Below are positions 1-8,561 of a stretch of 64,000 nt of DNA, in pieces. The notes beneath the pieces are model-generated. The model was not told the origin of the DNA. It saw only the letters and a program-made list of their open reading frames with translations, and made no database searches. Source of the stretch: Clostridia bacterium (GTDB lineage: Bacteria > Bacillota > Clostridia > Oscillospirales > Acutalibacteraceae). How positions within the stretch are numbered: the stretch's first letter is position 1; each line of letters begins with the position of its first letter. Where the stretch lies: assembly GCA_017467405.1 (NCBI GenBank), contig JAFTSH010000001.1:417542-481541 (forward strand), given 5' to 3'. The translations under genes were made by a program, and so were the position numbers.

Positions 1-10
1 TATGTAACTA

Positions 11-45
11 AAAAGGCTGCCTCACCCTGAGTGAAGCAGCCTTTT
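11..45 (-). terminator. Rho-independent terminator of the ylbJ-like gene
   Basis: A 10-bp inverted repeat (AAAAGGCTGC at 11-20, GCAGCCTTTT at 36-45) with an extra inner TCAC/GTGA pairing forms a strong hairpin. Its outer arms supply A and T runs on either strand. It overlaps the stop codon of the minus-strand gene ending at 45 and could also end a plus-strand gene lying left of the window. Confidence 0.85.
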
Positions 46-1046
46 CAGTTTTCCGCCTTCTTTTTAGGTGAGCAGATCTTATAAAGCAGACCCGCAATAA
101 CCGCGGTGAGCAGGAAAATCCCGACCGACGCCGACGCGCCTGCCGAGGTGAATTCGGCGGTCAGTACATCTTCTCCCGAAAAAACGTCGGTGAACAACGG
201 GGACGAAAAGGGGAGAGCGAGCGTGAAAGATACCGCAGCCTGAAATATCCTCGCCGCGGCGTATGCACGAAACGATATGCCGAATTCTTTTGCAAAGCTC
301 ATGTTCTGTGCCCATACGCAGAGCCCTCCGAGTCCTATGCAGGCCGATAGGATGCAAAGACTGCTGCGTGAGGAGAGGGCAAGACATCCGTTGGTAACTT
401 CAAAGAGCGCGGCCGCGACGGTGTATAGTAATCCCTTTCCGAAAAAGCCCGCGAGTATCTGCAAAAGACAGGTAAAGAGAAGGGTGAAGCCGCATACTGT
501 CATCATACCCGTCAAAGCGGAGGATACGGCCGATACCGCGGCAGGACGCGATTCCCCGCCGGATCTGACGGCGCACGAAAGCTCGGGACCGAGTCTGCCG
601 TATATCGTCCATATGCCGAGCGCCGTGATAATGCAGGAAAGGGCGTTGATCCCCCAAAGCAAAAGCCCCTCCTTCATACTGTTCCGCATCATTATTCCCA
701 CCGCCGTGACCGCAAAGGCAGGGCCGGTGTTGAAGCAGGAGAGAAAGAGCATCGACGCCTGCCGCCTGTCTAGCAATCCGCGCGAGAAAAATTTCGAGGT
801 ACAGCGCGCCCCTGCGGGATAGCCTCCCGCAAAGGAGAGTATAAATGTAAGAAGAACCGCACCGCCTCGGGTTTTGCAGGGAACGCAGGACGCAAAGATC
901 TCTGCCGCCGCCATAAAGGGGAAGAGGGCGGGGATAAGGGTTCCACCGCAGAGCAGGAGCCCGTCGTAAACGCCCCTTGCGGCATCCTCCGAGCGTATCA
1001 GCAAAAGCGGCATCAGGATGGCCGCACCCGCCGCCGCAATATACAT
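45..1046 (-). CDS. ylbJ: YlbJ-like sporulation integral membrane protein
   Basis: A polytopic membrane protein of 333 residues with about eight hydrophobic segments. The conserved core reads GGYPAGARCTSKFFSRGLL followed by a stretch with CFNTGPAFAV. This matches the Gate (nucleoside-recognition-like) domain of Bacillus YlbJ, a mother-cell membrane protein needed for spore cortex formation; its transported substrate, if any, is not known. I chose the ATG at 1046 because GTGAAGG lies 9 nt upstream. The in-frame ATG at 1055 is too close to that site and a TTG at 1070 has none. The gene stands alone, divergent from the LtaS-like gene, with a terminator at its stop codon. YlbJ is favoured over a generic nucleoside transporter because of the GGYP and N-x-GP motifs. 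The SpoVT fragment at the other end of the window fits a spore former. Confidence 0.7.
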   Translation of the reverse strand: MYIAAAGAAILMPLLLIRSEDAARGVYDGLLLCGGTLIPALFPFMAAAEIFASCVPCKTRGGAVLLTFILSFAGGYPAGARCTSKFFSRGLLDRRQASMLFLSCFNTGPAFAVTAVGIMMRNSMKEGLLLWGINALSCIITALGIWTIYGRLGPELSCAVRSGGESRPAAVSAVSSALTGMMTVCGFTLLFTCLLQILAGFFGKGLLYTVAAALFEVTNGCLALSSRSSLCILSACIGLGGLCVWAQNMSFAKEFGISFRAYAAARIFQAAVSFTLALPFSSPLFTDVFSGEDVLTAEFTSAGASASVGIFLLTAVIAGLLYKICSPKKKAEN

Positions 1047-1109
1047 TTTTTTCATACCTTCACCACGCAATAACGAAAAGAGTGTTTTTTCATATTTATA
1101 TGCTGCCTG

Positions 1110-1138
1110 TTGACAAAGAATAAATTAAGTATTAAAAT
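1110..1138 (+). promoter_or_regulatory. Sigma-A promoter of the LtaS-like gene
   Basis: Consensus TTGACA at 1110-1115, a 17-bp spacer, and TAAAAT at 1133-1138. Transcription should begin near 1145, giving a leader of about 50 nt. The TTG inside this -35 box opens a longer in-frame reading frame, so an automatic caller could wrongly place the protein start there. Confidence 0.8.
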
Positions 1139-1193
1139 AAATCAGACGGATAACCGAACTTTTACTTTTGATTACTTTGCGAAGGGAAAAGCA

Positions 1194-3407
1194 ATGGATA
1201 ATTATAACAGCAATAACGATATTTATTCCTCCGGCGACTCGTGGGATTTTTCGCGCTTTGCGGCATCCTCCGATTCGTCCTCCCGTAAGGAGGAAAGCTC
1301 TGCCTCCCGCAGGAGTACCTCGTCAAGAAGCTCCACTTCTTCGTCAAGAAGCTCCGGCTCGCGCAGGGTAAGCAACGGCACCAAAAAGCCGAAGCGCTGG
1401 GCGCTCGGTCTTCTTTTCTATTATATCTTCACACTTTTCTTCATGGAGCTTGTCTTCAGGGTTGCCGTGGCCTCCGACTACACCTCCTTTTTCTCGGCAG
1501 ACCTGCTCTACGTCTTCTTCTTCAGCGTTCTGGGCGGTGCCTTCTGTTACGTTATAGGTACCTTCTTCAAGAAGAAGGTGAACTTCTGGACGGCGGTCGT
1601 GCTGACGGTTCTGATCGGCTTCTTCTTTGCGGTACAGGTGGTCTACTACGGAATGTTCAAGACACCCTTCATTTTCGATCTTCTTTCGGAGGCGGGAAGC
1701 GCCGCCGAATTCGCGGGCAATATGATCGACCCGATACTGCACTATTTCTTCCCCCTGTTGCTCATCTTCGGCGTACCGCTGGCGGTTCTTTTCCTCGTCG
1801 GTAAAAAGAAGTTCGTGTTTTTGCGTACCAATATCCGGTTCAAAGGACTTATGGCAGGCGGCGGCCTTCTGCTCTATCTCGTGCTGGCCATCACAATGCT
1901 GGTCGGCTCTAAAGAAGGCGCCAGCCCTTACAATCTTTATTTCAAGACCGCGGTTTCCAACGAAACGGTAGCAACCTTCGGCGTCACTCAGTCGTCGACC
2001 GTCGACCTGTTCAGAAAGGTTTTCGGAATCAGCGTCGGAGAGGGCGTTTCTCAGGACGACCTCGAGGGAAGCTATCCCGGCGAGGAAGACCTCCCCGTAA
2101 ATACCGATCCTCAGATCGATACCTCACCCAACGTGATGGACATCGACTTTGAAACCCTGATCGCCAACGAGGAAAACAAGACGATCAAAGGAATGCACGA
2201 GTACTTCAACAGCGTTGAGCCGACGAGGAAGAACGCCCACACGGGAATGTTCGAGGGGTACAACCTCATATACTTTACTGCCGAGGCCTTTTCTCCGTAC
2301 TGCGTCGATCAGGAGTTGACCCCGACGCTTTATAAGCTCGTCCACAACGGATGGGAGTTTACGAATTACTATTCACCCCTTCTCGGAATCTCAACCACCG
2401 ACGGTGAGTGGGGCAACTGTACCGGACTTTTCCCGACGGGATATATTAACGGCTCCCTTGCCTTCAAGTACACGGGACAAAAGAGCACCTATCTGCCGTT
2501 CTGCCTCGGAAATCAGTTCAATAAGATCAATTACAGCCACGTCTGGGCTTACCATAACCATACTTCGACCTACTATTCCCGTAACCTTTCCCATCCCAAC
2601 ATGGGCTATAACTATCAGGGCTACGGAAAAGGGGACAAGGGCGGACTCAATATCAACTATTCGTGGCCCGAGTCAGACCTTGAGATGATGCAGGCAACCC
2701 TGCCCGCCGCACTCCAGCAGGACAGCTTCCATCTGTATTACATGACGGTCAGCGGCCACATGAACTACAGCTTTTCGGGAAACCGTATGTCTACGAAGCA
2801 TAAGGCCGAGATACAGGCGGCCCGTCCCAATATGTCGGAGCAGGCGCAGGCCTATATCGCCTGTAATATGGAACTTGACAAGGCGCTTGAGTATACTATC
2901 GAGCAGCTTACCCTCGCAGGAAAGCTGGACAACACCGTAATCGTGCTTTCCACCGACCACTATCCTTACGGACTCGATAAAGCAACCGTTGAGGAATTCA
3001 CCGGTCAGGAGTTCGATGCCGAGTTCGAGCAGTTCGGTCAGTATAAAAATAACCTGATCATCTACAATAACCTGCTTGAGCACGAGGTAATAGACCGTCC
3101 GATCTACCATCTTGACCTTATTCCTACTATCTCGAACCTCTTCGGGCTTGAGTACGACTCAAGACTGCTTGCCGGACGCGACATCTTCTCCGATTGCACG
3201 CCGCTCGTCGTCTTCCCCTACGGATGGATGACCGATAAGGTCAGATACAACTCCAAAAACGGCACCTACGTAAATCTCACCGACGAGGCAGTGGACGAAG
3301 AATACGTTTCGTACTATAAAAAGCTGGCGGCCAACCGCAAAAAGTATTCGAAGCTGATCATCCAGAACGATTATTACCGCAAGGTGTTCGGTGAAGACGG
3401 GGTCTGA
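1194..3407 (+). CDS. LtaS-family polyglycerolphosphate-type synthase (sulfatase fold)
   Basis: A 737-residue membrane enzyme. A Ser/Arg-rich cytoplasmic head (about residues 20-70) precedes five or so membrane helices (about 75-260), followed by an extracellular alkaline-phosphatase/sulfatase domain (about 350-720). Family landmarks are visible: a metal-ligand Glu364 in FTAEAF, the nucleophile region GISTTDGEW with Thr401/Thr402, and the metal site STDHYPYG with Asp588 and His589. LtaS enzymes transfer glycerol phosphate from phosphatidylglycerol to build lipoteichoic acid. Members of the wider family also add phosphoethanolamine or glycerol phosphate to other surface glycans, so the acceptor here is open. 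The start at 1194 has AAGGG 7 nt upstream. Nothing in the immediate neighbourhood is a dedicated teichoic acid gene. The Ser-rich head is longer than in Staphylococcus LtaS and may be a regulatory or phosphorylated tail (inference). Confidence 0.85.
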   Translation: MDNYNSNNDIYSSGDSWDFSRFAASSDSSSRKEESSASRRSTSSRSSTSSSRSSGSRRVSNGTKKPKRWALGLLFYYIFTLFFMELVFRVAVASDYTSFFSADLLYVFFFSVLGGAFCYVIGTFFKKKVNFWTAVVLTVLIGFFFAVQVVYYGMFKTPFIFDLLSEAGSAAEFAGNMIDPILHYFFPLLLIFGVPLAVLFLVGKKKFVFLRTNIRFKGLMAGGGLLLYLVLAITMLVGSKEGASPYNLYFKTAVSNETVATFGVTQSSTVDLFRKVFGISVGEGVSQDDLEGSYPGEEDLPVNTDPQIDTSPNVMDIDFETLIANEENKTIKGMHEYFNSVEPTRKNAHTGMFEGYNLIYFTAEAFSPYCVDQELTPTLYKLVHNGWEFTNYYSPLLGISTTDGEWGNCTGLFPTGYINGSLAFKYTGQKSTYLPFCLGNQFNKINYSHVWAYHNHTSTYYSRNLSHPNMGYNYQGYGKGDKGGLNINYSWPESDLEMMQATLPAALQQDSFHLYYMTVSGHMNYSFSGNRMSTKHKAEIQAARPNMSEQAQAYIACNMELDKALEYTIEQLTLAGKLDNTVIVLSTDHYPYGLDKATVEEFTGQEFDAEFEQFGQYKNNLIIYNNLLEHEVIDRPIYHLDLIPTISNLFGLEYDSRLLAGRDIFSDCTPLVVFPYGWMTDKVRYNSKNGTYVNLTDEAVDEEYVSYYKKLAANRKKYSKLIIQNDYYRKVFGEDGV

Positions 3408-3427
3408 TACTCCGTGAAGTGAAAATG

Positions 3428-3486
3428 AAAACAGGAACGATATTTCGCTGTAAAGCCGCGTCTTACTGTTCCTGTTTTGCTTTTTG
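3428..3486 (+). terminator. Terminator after the LtaS-like gene
   Basis: An 11-bp inverted repeat (AAAACAGGAAC at 3428-3438 with GTTCCTGTTTT at 3468-3478) encloses a 29-nt loop. It is followed by a T-rich tail (GCTTTTTG). Confidence 0.7.
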
Positions 3487-3501
3487 TCAAAGTGTGACAA
3501 A
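3483..3501. promoter_or_regulatory. Possible operator: TTTGTCA inverted repeat
   Basis: TTTGTCA at 3483-3489 and TGACAAA at 3495-3501 form a dyad with a 5-bp centre. A third copy of the half site (CTTTGTCAAAAG) lies at about 3524-3535. All sit 25-80 bp upstream of the transport operon promoter, a reasonable place for a regulator to bind. The protein is unknown. Confidence 0.35.
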
Positions 3502-3561
3502 TAAATACCTCGTACTTTGTCAAAAGAGCAGATTTCGATGTTAATATAACCAAAAAAGCTA

Positions 3562-3590
3562 TTGACATATTGGCCTCAATCATATAAAAT
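3562..3590 (+). promoter_or_regulatory. Sigma-A promoter of the glycan transport operon
   Basis: TTGACA at 3562-3567, a 17-bp spacer and TAAAAT at 3585-3590: near consensus. The leader from about 3597 to 3698 is about 100 nt. It can fold into a long imperfect hairpin in which GCGTCC at 3615-3620 pairs with GGAC-CGC around 3629-3636 and the flanking GGGAG pairs with CTCC-CCC. No recognised riboswitch class was seen in it. Confidence 0.8.
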
Positions 3591-3698
3591 TAACTATACA
3601 TAGCTGGGAGTATTGCGTCCATTTTCAGGACACGCTCCTTCCCGGCTTTGTGTGCGGTTTTCCCGAAGACCGTAATAAATCCACTGGAGGTATCCCAA

Positions 3699-6600
3699 AT
3701 GCTAAAGAAACTGACCAGCATTCTGTTGGCACTGGTTCTTTTCCTCTCCCTCGGCGTCACTGCGCTCGCCGAAGGTGCAGAGTCGGAAGAAATCACTGAC
3801 AACAGCGAAACGCTGACCGGCGGTGAGTATGACGTAATAATGGATCTGCTCAACGTCGAACAGGGTTCCGAACTGTCGGTCGACAAGTACTATCAGTACC
3901 TGGCTGAACTCGAAGAAGCCGGGGTTGCGGGTATTGTCGGCTCTGACAAGGTCGTCGTTCAGGGTGAGGATTACATTGCCTCGCTGTCCGACGGTACCGA
4001 AGTCAGCAAGGGCGTAACACTTGCCGAGCGTGATGACTTTGACGGCGGCAAGGCCGTATCGACCGATGAGAACTCCAAGGTCTATTGGAGATTCGACGTC
4101 AAGTCGTCCGGTATGTATAACCTCACGGTTACCTATACCGCCAACGATACGACCATGAACAGAAACGCCGAAAGAAGAATCCTTATCGACGGACAGGTTC
4201 CCTTCTCGGACTTCTCCGGCGTAAGCTTCGACCGTTACTGGACCACCAAATACTCTGACAAGGACAACGGCTACGGCGTCGGCAGATTCCCCACCGATGA
4301 CATCGGTGACGAGCTTGCCATCAACCCCACCATTGTCGAAACCGAGATCACCAAGACCCTTACCGGCGGCGACGGCAGGGCTGTCGACTTCTATCTTGAG
4401 GCCGGCACGCATCTCCTTTGCTTCGAATCCCTTAAGGAAATGCTGGTAGTCGATAAGATCGAGATCTCCAACGTAGCAGAGCCCGGCTCCTACGCCGACT
4501 ACTACAAGGCCAACGGCGGCGACGCCAAGAAGGTCAACGGCCAGAGCATCCAGATCGAGGCCGAAACTCCCTCTGCAACTTCTTCCTTCTCGATCAACGC
4601 TTCCTCCGACCGTACCGACAGCGCCATGTCCCCCTCGAGCGATGCAGGTACCACCCTTAACATAATCGGCTACACCGGATGGGACGCCGCAGGTGACTGG
4701 GTAGAATGGTCGGTCAAGGCTCCCAAGGCGGGCCTTTACAAGATCGCCGTCAAGTACAGACAGACCGGTCTTGAGGATATGTACGTTTCAAGAAAGGTCT
4801 ACATAAACGGAGTAGTTCCTTTTGAAGAGGCTATGTTCGTCAAGTTCCACTACGACAGCGACGGCTGGGTAAACAAGTGCCTTGGCGACGGCAAGAACGA
4901 TTTCTACTTCTACCTCAACGAGGGCGTAAATACAATCCGTCTTGAGGTTACTCAGGGCGATATGTACGAGATCAACCAGCGTCTTAACGTCTGCATCAAC
5001 GACCTCAACGCCATCTACAGAAGCATTCTTAAGATCACCGGTACCTCGCCTGACAAGTACCGTGACTACGACTTCGACAAGACCATTCCCGAGGTCCTCG
5101 AAGAGATGAAGCGTGTCCGCAAGGAGATGGCGACTCTCATCAAGGAGATCACCGACAAGTGCGGAAACGACAATGCTCAGGTTATTTCGCTCATCAATCA
5201 GATCAACGATCAGCTTGACGTTATGAGCACCAAGCCCGAAAAGATCCCCGATCATTTCGCGCGTTTCAAGAGCAACACCGGTTCGCTCGGTAGTGCCGCT
5301 CTTACCATGACAGATCAGTCCCTCAGCGTCGACTACCTTACCGTCGTTTCGGGCGACATGGAACTTAAGGATGCCGAAGCAGGATTCTTTAGCAATATCG
5401 GGTTTAATATCAAACTCTTTATTAACTCCTTCATAATAGATTACAGCACTCCCTACACTACCGGCGAGGACGACGGCTCGGAGCCCCTCGAGGTCTGGAT
5501 CCACTCCGGACGCGACCAGGCTCAGATTCTCCGCCAGCTCCTCAGAGACACCTATGACGGAAACGTCAACGTCAAGCTGGTCGTAGGCTCGGCGCTGCTC
5601 CCGTCGGTTCTTACCGGAATCGGACCTGACGTTTCGATCGGCTCGACTAACGACGAACCCGTCAACTACGCCGTCAGAGGCGCCGTTGAAGATCTGACCC
5701 AGTTTGCGGATTTCGAAGAGGTCACCAAGAGATTTGAGCCGAGTGCCATCACCCCGTTTGAATATAACGGCGGTACCTACGCTCTCCCCGAGAACCAGAA
5801 CTTCTCGATGATGTTCTACCGTAAGGACATCTTTGAGTCGATGGGACTCGAGCCTCCCAAGACCTGGACCGAGTTCATTTACATTATACCTATTCTTCAG
5901 AGGAGCAACATGGACGTCGGTCTTACCCCCTCCATGAACAACTACCTCACCTTCCTCTATCAGAACGGTGAGAACCTCTACAACGACGGTGTCGACGAGA
6001 AGGGCAAGCCCATCAAGAACGCCACCATCAACTTCAGCTCCGACGGATCCATCTCGGCCTTCGAGACCTTCTGCGATCTGTACACCGAGTACGGCGTACC
6101 CGTCGACTTCGACTTCTCCAACCGTTTCAGAAGCGGTGAGATGCCTCTGGCCATCACCGACTACACTCAGTACAACCAGCTCACCCTCTTTGCTCCCGAA
6201 ATCAAGGGACTTTGGGACATGGTGCCCATCCCCGGAACCGAAAAGGTTCAGGAGGACGGAACCGTCGTGATCGACAACACCACCGTTTCCAGCAGCTCCA
6301 GCGTTATTATGATCTCGGGTCTCGACAAGGAGACCAAGGCTAAGGCCTGGGACTTCATGAAGTGGTGGACCTCGGCTGAGACCCAGTCCGGCTACTGCAC
6401 CCAGATGGAAGCTCTCCTCGGTGCCGCCGGTAAGCAGCCTACTGCTAACAGGGACGCTCTCGGCACCCTCGGCTGGACCTCCAGTGAGTACAACTCGCTG
6501 ATGTCGCAGCTCGAAAACACTCAGGGAACTCCCTGCGTGCCCGGTAACTACATGGTCAGCCGTTATTGGAAGTTCGCTTTCGATACCGTCTGCAACAACG

Positions 6601-6701
6601 CAGCAACTCCTTCCGAAGAGCTCGAGGATACCATAATCGAGATCAACGCCGAGCTTAAGAAGAAGCGCGAAGAGTTCGCTGCCATCAACGAGTCTAAGTA
6701 A
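3699..6701 (+). CDS. Giant ABC solute-binding protein with N-terminal beta-sandwich domains
   Basis: A secreted protein of 1000 residues, more than twice the size of a usual sugar-binding protein (about 420-550). A Sec signal peptide (to about residue 24, ending ALAEG, no lipobox cysteine) is followed by two carbohydrate-binding-module-like beta-sandwich regions. The first is at about 60-260. The second is at about 280-440, with the typical QIEAE opening and GDWVEWSVKAPKAGLYKI. A helical stretch (about 450-520) follows, then a family 1 extracellular solute-binding domain from about 595 to the end (RKDIFESMGLEPPKTWTE and GDFMKWWTS-like features). It should capture oligosaccharides for the permeases directly downstream (14 nt gap). 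The start has GGAGG 8 nt upstream. Codon use is strongly skewed to AAG, TTC, AAC and TAC, as in pgk and pnp, suggesting high expression. Without a lipobox it is unclear how it stays at the membrane; a retained signal anchor is possible. Confidence 0.85.
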   Translation: MLKKLTSILLALVLFLSLGVTALAEGAESEEITDNSETLTGGEYDVIMDLLNVEQGSELSVDKYYQYLAELEEAGVAGIVGSDKVVVQGEDYIASLSDGTEVSKGVTLAERDDFDGGKAVSTDENSKVYWRFDVKSSGMYNLTVTYTANDTTMNRNAERRILIDGQVPFSDFSGVSFDRYWTTKYSDKDNGYGVGRFPTDDIGDELAINPTIVETEITKTLTGGDGRAVDFYLEAGTHLLCFESLKEMLVVDKIEISNVAEPGSYADYYKANGGDAKKVNGQSIQIEAETPSATSSFSINASSDRTDSAMSPSSDAGTTLNIIGYTGWDAAGDWVEWSVKAPKAGLYKIAVKYRQTGLEDMYVSRKVYINGVVPFEEAMFVKFHYDSDGWVNKCLGDGKNDFYFYLNEGVNTIRLEVTQGDMYEINQRLNVCINDLNAIYRSILKITGTSPDKYRDYDFDKTIPEVLEEMKRVRKEMATLIKEITDKCGNDNAQVISLINQINDQLDVMSTKPEKIPDHFARFKSNTGSLGSAALTMTDQSLSVDYLTVVSGDMELKDAEAGFFSNIGFNIKLFINSFIIDYSTPYTTGEDDGSEPLEVWIHSGRDQAQILRQLLRDTYDGNVNVKLVVGSALLPSVLTGIGPDVSIGSTNDEPVNYAVRGAVEDLTQFADFEEVTKRFEPSAITPFEYNGGTYALPENQNFSMMFYRKDIFESMGLEPPKTWTEFIYIIPILQRSNMDVGLTPSMNNYLTFLYQNGENLYNDGVDEKGKPIKNATINFSSDGSISAFETFCDLYTEYGVPVDFDFSNRFRSGEMPLAITDYTQYNQLTLFAPEIKGLWDMVPIPGTEKVQEDGTVVIDNTTVSSSSSVIMISGLDKETKAKAWDFMKWWTSAETQSGYCTQMEALLGAAGKQPTANRDALGTLGWTSSEYNSLMSQLENTQGTPCVPGNYMVSRYWKFAFDTVCNNAATPSEELEDTIIEINAELKKKREEFAAINESK

Positions 6702-6715
6702 AGGAGGGAAGACAC

Positions 6716-7633
6716 GTGTTTAAAAGAAAAGAAAAAGTAATCAGACATCTGCCGTTCTTCGGTAAGGAAAACCTCACCAGTTATCTGATGTCTGCACCCT
6801 ACATGCTGATATTCATCACGTTTAACGTTCTTCCTATCCTTATCTCGATAGTACTCAGCTTTACCTACTTTAATATGCTGCAGTCCCCCTCGTTTATAGG
6901 AATCGAGAACTATCTGAACCTTCTCACCAACGACGACCTCTTTATCACGGGTCTTAAGAACACGATCATAATGGCGATCTGCATCGGCCCCGGCGGTTAC
7001 ATCCTCAGCTTCCTGATGGCTTGGCTCATCAACGAAATGCAGGGTGCCCTCCGTACCATAATGATCTTCCTGTTCTACGCACCTTCGATTTCAGGTAACG
7101 TCTACTTTATCTGGACCTACCTCTTCAGCTCCGACTCCTACGGTCTTGTAAACGGTGTTATGCTTGACGCCGGATTTATAAACGAGCCGATACGATGGTT
7201 CCAGAATCCCGATTACATGATGATCCTGGTCGTGTGCGTTGCTCTGTGGACCAGCTTCGGTACCGGCTTCCTTACTTTCGCTGCAGGTCTTAAGGGTGTT
7301 TCCCGTACCTACTACGAAGCCGCAATGGTTGACGGTGTTACCAACCGCTGGCAGGAGCTCTACTACATCACCCTTCCCATCATGCGTCCTCAGCTCCTCT
7401 TCGGTGCTATCATGTCGATCTCCGGCGGTTTCGGCGTCGGCGGTATCTGTAACGCTCTTTGCGGATTCCCCTCGACTCAGTACGCCGTACATACGATAAT
7501 GAACCACCTTGAGGACTACGGCGGATCCCGTTACGAAATGGGTTATGCCTGCGCCATCGCAGTTATACTTACCCTTCTCATCGTCGGTATGAACTACATT
7601 ATCCGCAAGCTTATCGAAAGGGTGGGTGAGTAA
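6716..7633 (+). CDS. Sugar ABC transporter permease (MalF type), pair 1
   Basis: A 305-residue inner membrane permease with six predicted helices, the usual size for the sugar-importer family (CUT1). The cytoplasmic EAA loop that docks on the ATPase is seen as YYEAAMVDGVTNRWQELYYI near residue 199, followed by TLPIMRP. Translation starts at a GTG with AAAGGAGGG upstream. It lies 14 nt after the binding-protein gene and abuts the second permease, so the three should form one importer. No ATPase is encoded in the operon. Confidence 0.88.
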   Translation: MFKRKEKVIRHLPFFGKENLTSYLMSAPYMLIFITFNVLPILISIVLSFTYFNMLQSPSFIGIENYLNLLTNDDLFITGLKNTIIMAICIGPGGYILSFLMAWLINEMQGALRTIMIFLFYAPSISGNVYFIWTYLFSSDSYGLVNGVMLDAGFINEPIRWFQNPDYMMILVVCVALWTSFGTGFLTFAAGLKGVSRTYYEAAMVDGVTNRWQELYYITLPIMRPQLLFGAIMSISGGFGVGGICNALCGFPSTQYAVHTIMNHLEDYGGSRYEMGYACAIAVILTLLIVGMNYIIRKLIERVGE

Positions 7634-7634
7634 G

Positions 7635-8549
7635 ATGACGTTATCTATTAAAGACTTAAAGTCAAAGCTGGGCATGAACAAGGGCGCGCACATGAGCAAT
7701 ATGCGTCTGCGCAACAGATCGACCGGCGGCTACATCGCCACCCTCATCTTCCTTCTCCTCTTTGCGTCGATAATGGTTCTTCCGATGGTCTATGTCGTCG
7801 CAAACGCCTTCAAACCCCTGAGTGAGTTGTGGATATTTCCCCCTCGTTTCTTCGTCTACAACCCCACCGGCAAGAACTTCAGTGATCTTGTCGAGCTTAT
7901 GAATACCTCCACCGTACCTTTCAGCCGCTACATCTTCAACACCGTGTTTATCGCAATCTGCGGTACCGTCGGTAACGTTCTTCTCTCCTCCTGCTGCGCC
8001 TACGTTTTCGCAAGACGCCGTATGGTTGGCGGTAAGGCTTACTTCAGTATCGTAAGATACGCACTTATGTTCGTCGGCGGAAGCGTTACCGGTATTCCTA
8101 ACTTCCTCGTAATGTCCAGTCTCGGATGGATCGATACCTACTGGTCCTACATAATCCCTGCAATGGGTACTTCAATGGGTCTTTACCTTATGAAGCAGTT
8201 TATGGAACAGATGGTTCCCGTTGAGGTTATCGAGGCTGCGAGAATCGACGGCTGCGGCGAAATGAAGATCCTCTTCAGAATCGTTATGCCGATGGTTAAA
8301 TCCGGTTGGGTTACCCTCATAATCTTCTCCTTCCAGGGACTGTGGAATACGGGCGGTACCAACTACATCTACGAAGAATCTCTCAAGACCTTCAACTACG
8401 CTATGTCGCAGATCACCGCCGCGGGTATCACCCGTGCCGGCGTCAGCGCTGCAGCTTCGCTCCTTATGATGATCGTACCTATCACGGTATTCCTCATCGC
8501 ACAGAGCAACGTTCTTGAGACGATGTCAACCTCAGGTATGAAAGACTAA
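7635..8549 (+). CDS. Carbohydrate ABC transporter permease (MalG type), pair 1
   Basis: A 304-residue permease and partner of the preceding gene. The first helix follows a short basic N-terminus, and the EAA loop reads VIEAARIDGCGEMKILFRIV. The FKP motif after helix 1 (ANAFKPLSELW) is typical of MalG-like subunits. The ATG at 7635 follows the stop codon of the previous gene by 1 nt. A GTG at 7626 would overlap it by 8 nt and is the alternative start. Both share the same GGGTGG-type ribosome site, so translation is probably coupled. Confidence 0.87.
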   Translation: MTLSIKDLKSKLGMNKGAHMSNMRLRNRSTGGYIATLIFLLLFASIMVLPMVYVVANAFKPLSELWIFPPRFFVYNPTGKNFSDLVELMNTSTVPFSRYIFNTVFIAICGTVGNVLLSSCCAYVFARRRMVGGKAYFSIVRYALMFVGGSVTGIPNFLVMSSLGWIDTYWSYIIPAMGTSMGLYLMKQFMEQMVPVEVIEAARIDGCGEMKILFRIVMPMVKSGWVTLIIFSFQGLWNTGGTNYIYEESLKTFNYAMSQITAAGITRAGVSAAASLLMMIVPITVFLIAQSNVLETMSTSGMKD

Positions 8550-8561
8550 GGGAGGAACAAC

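Noticed and set aside
1110..1193. Longer N-terminus for the LtaS-like protein starting at TTG 1110
   Set aside because: That TTG is the -35 box of the promoter, there is no ribosome site before it, and ATG 1194 has a good one.
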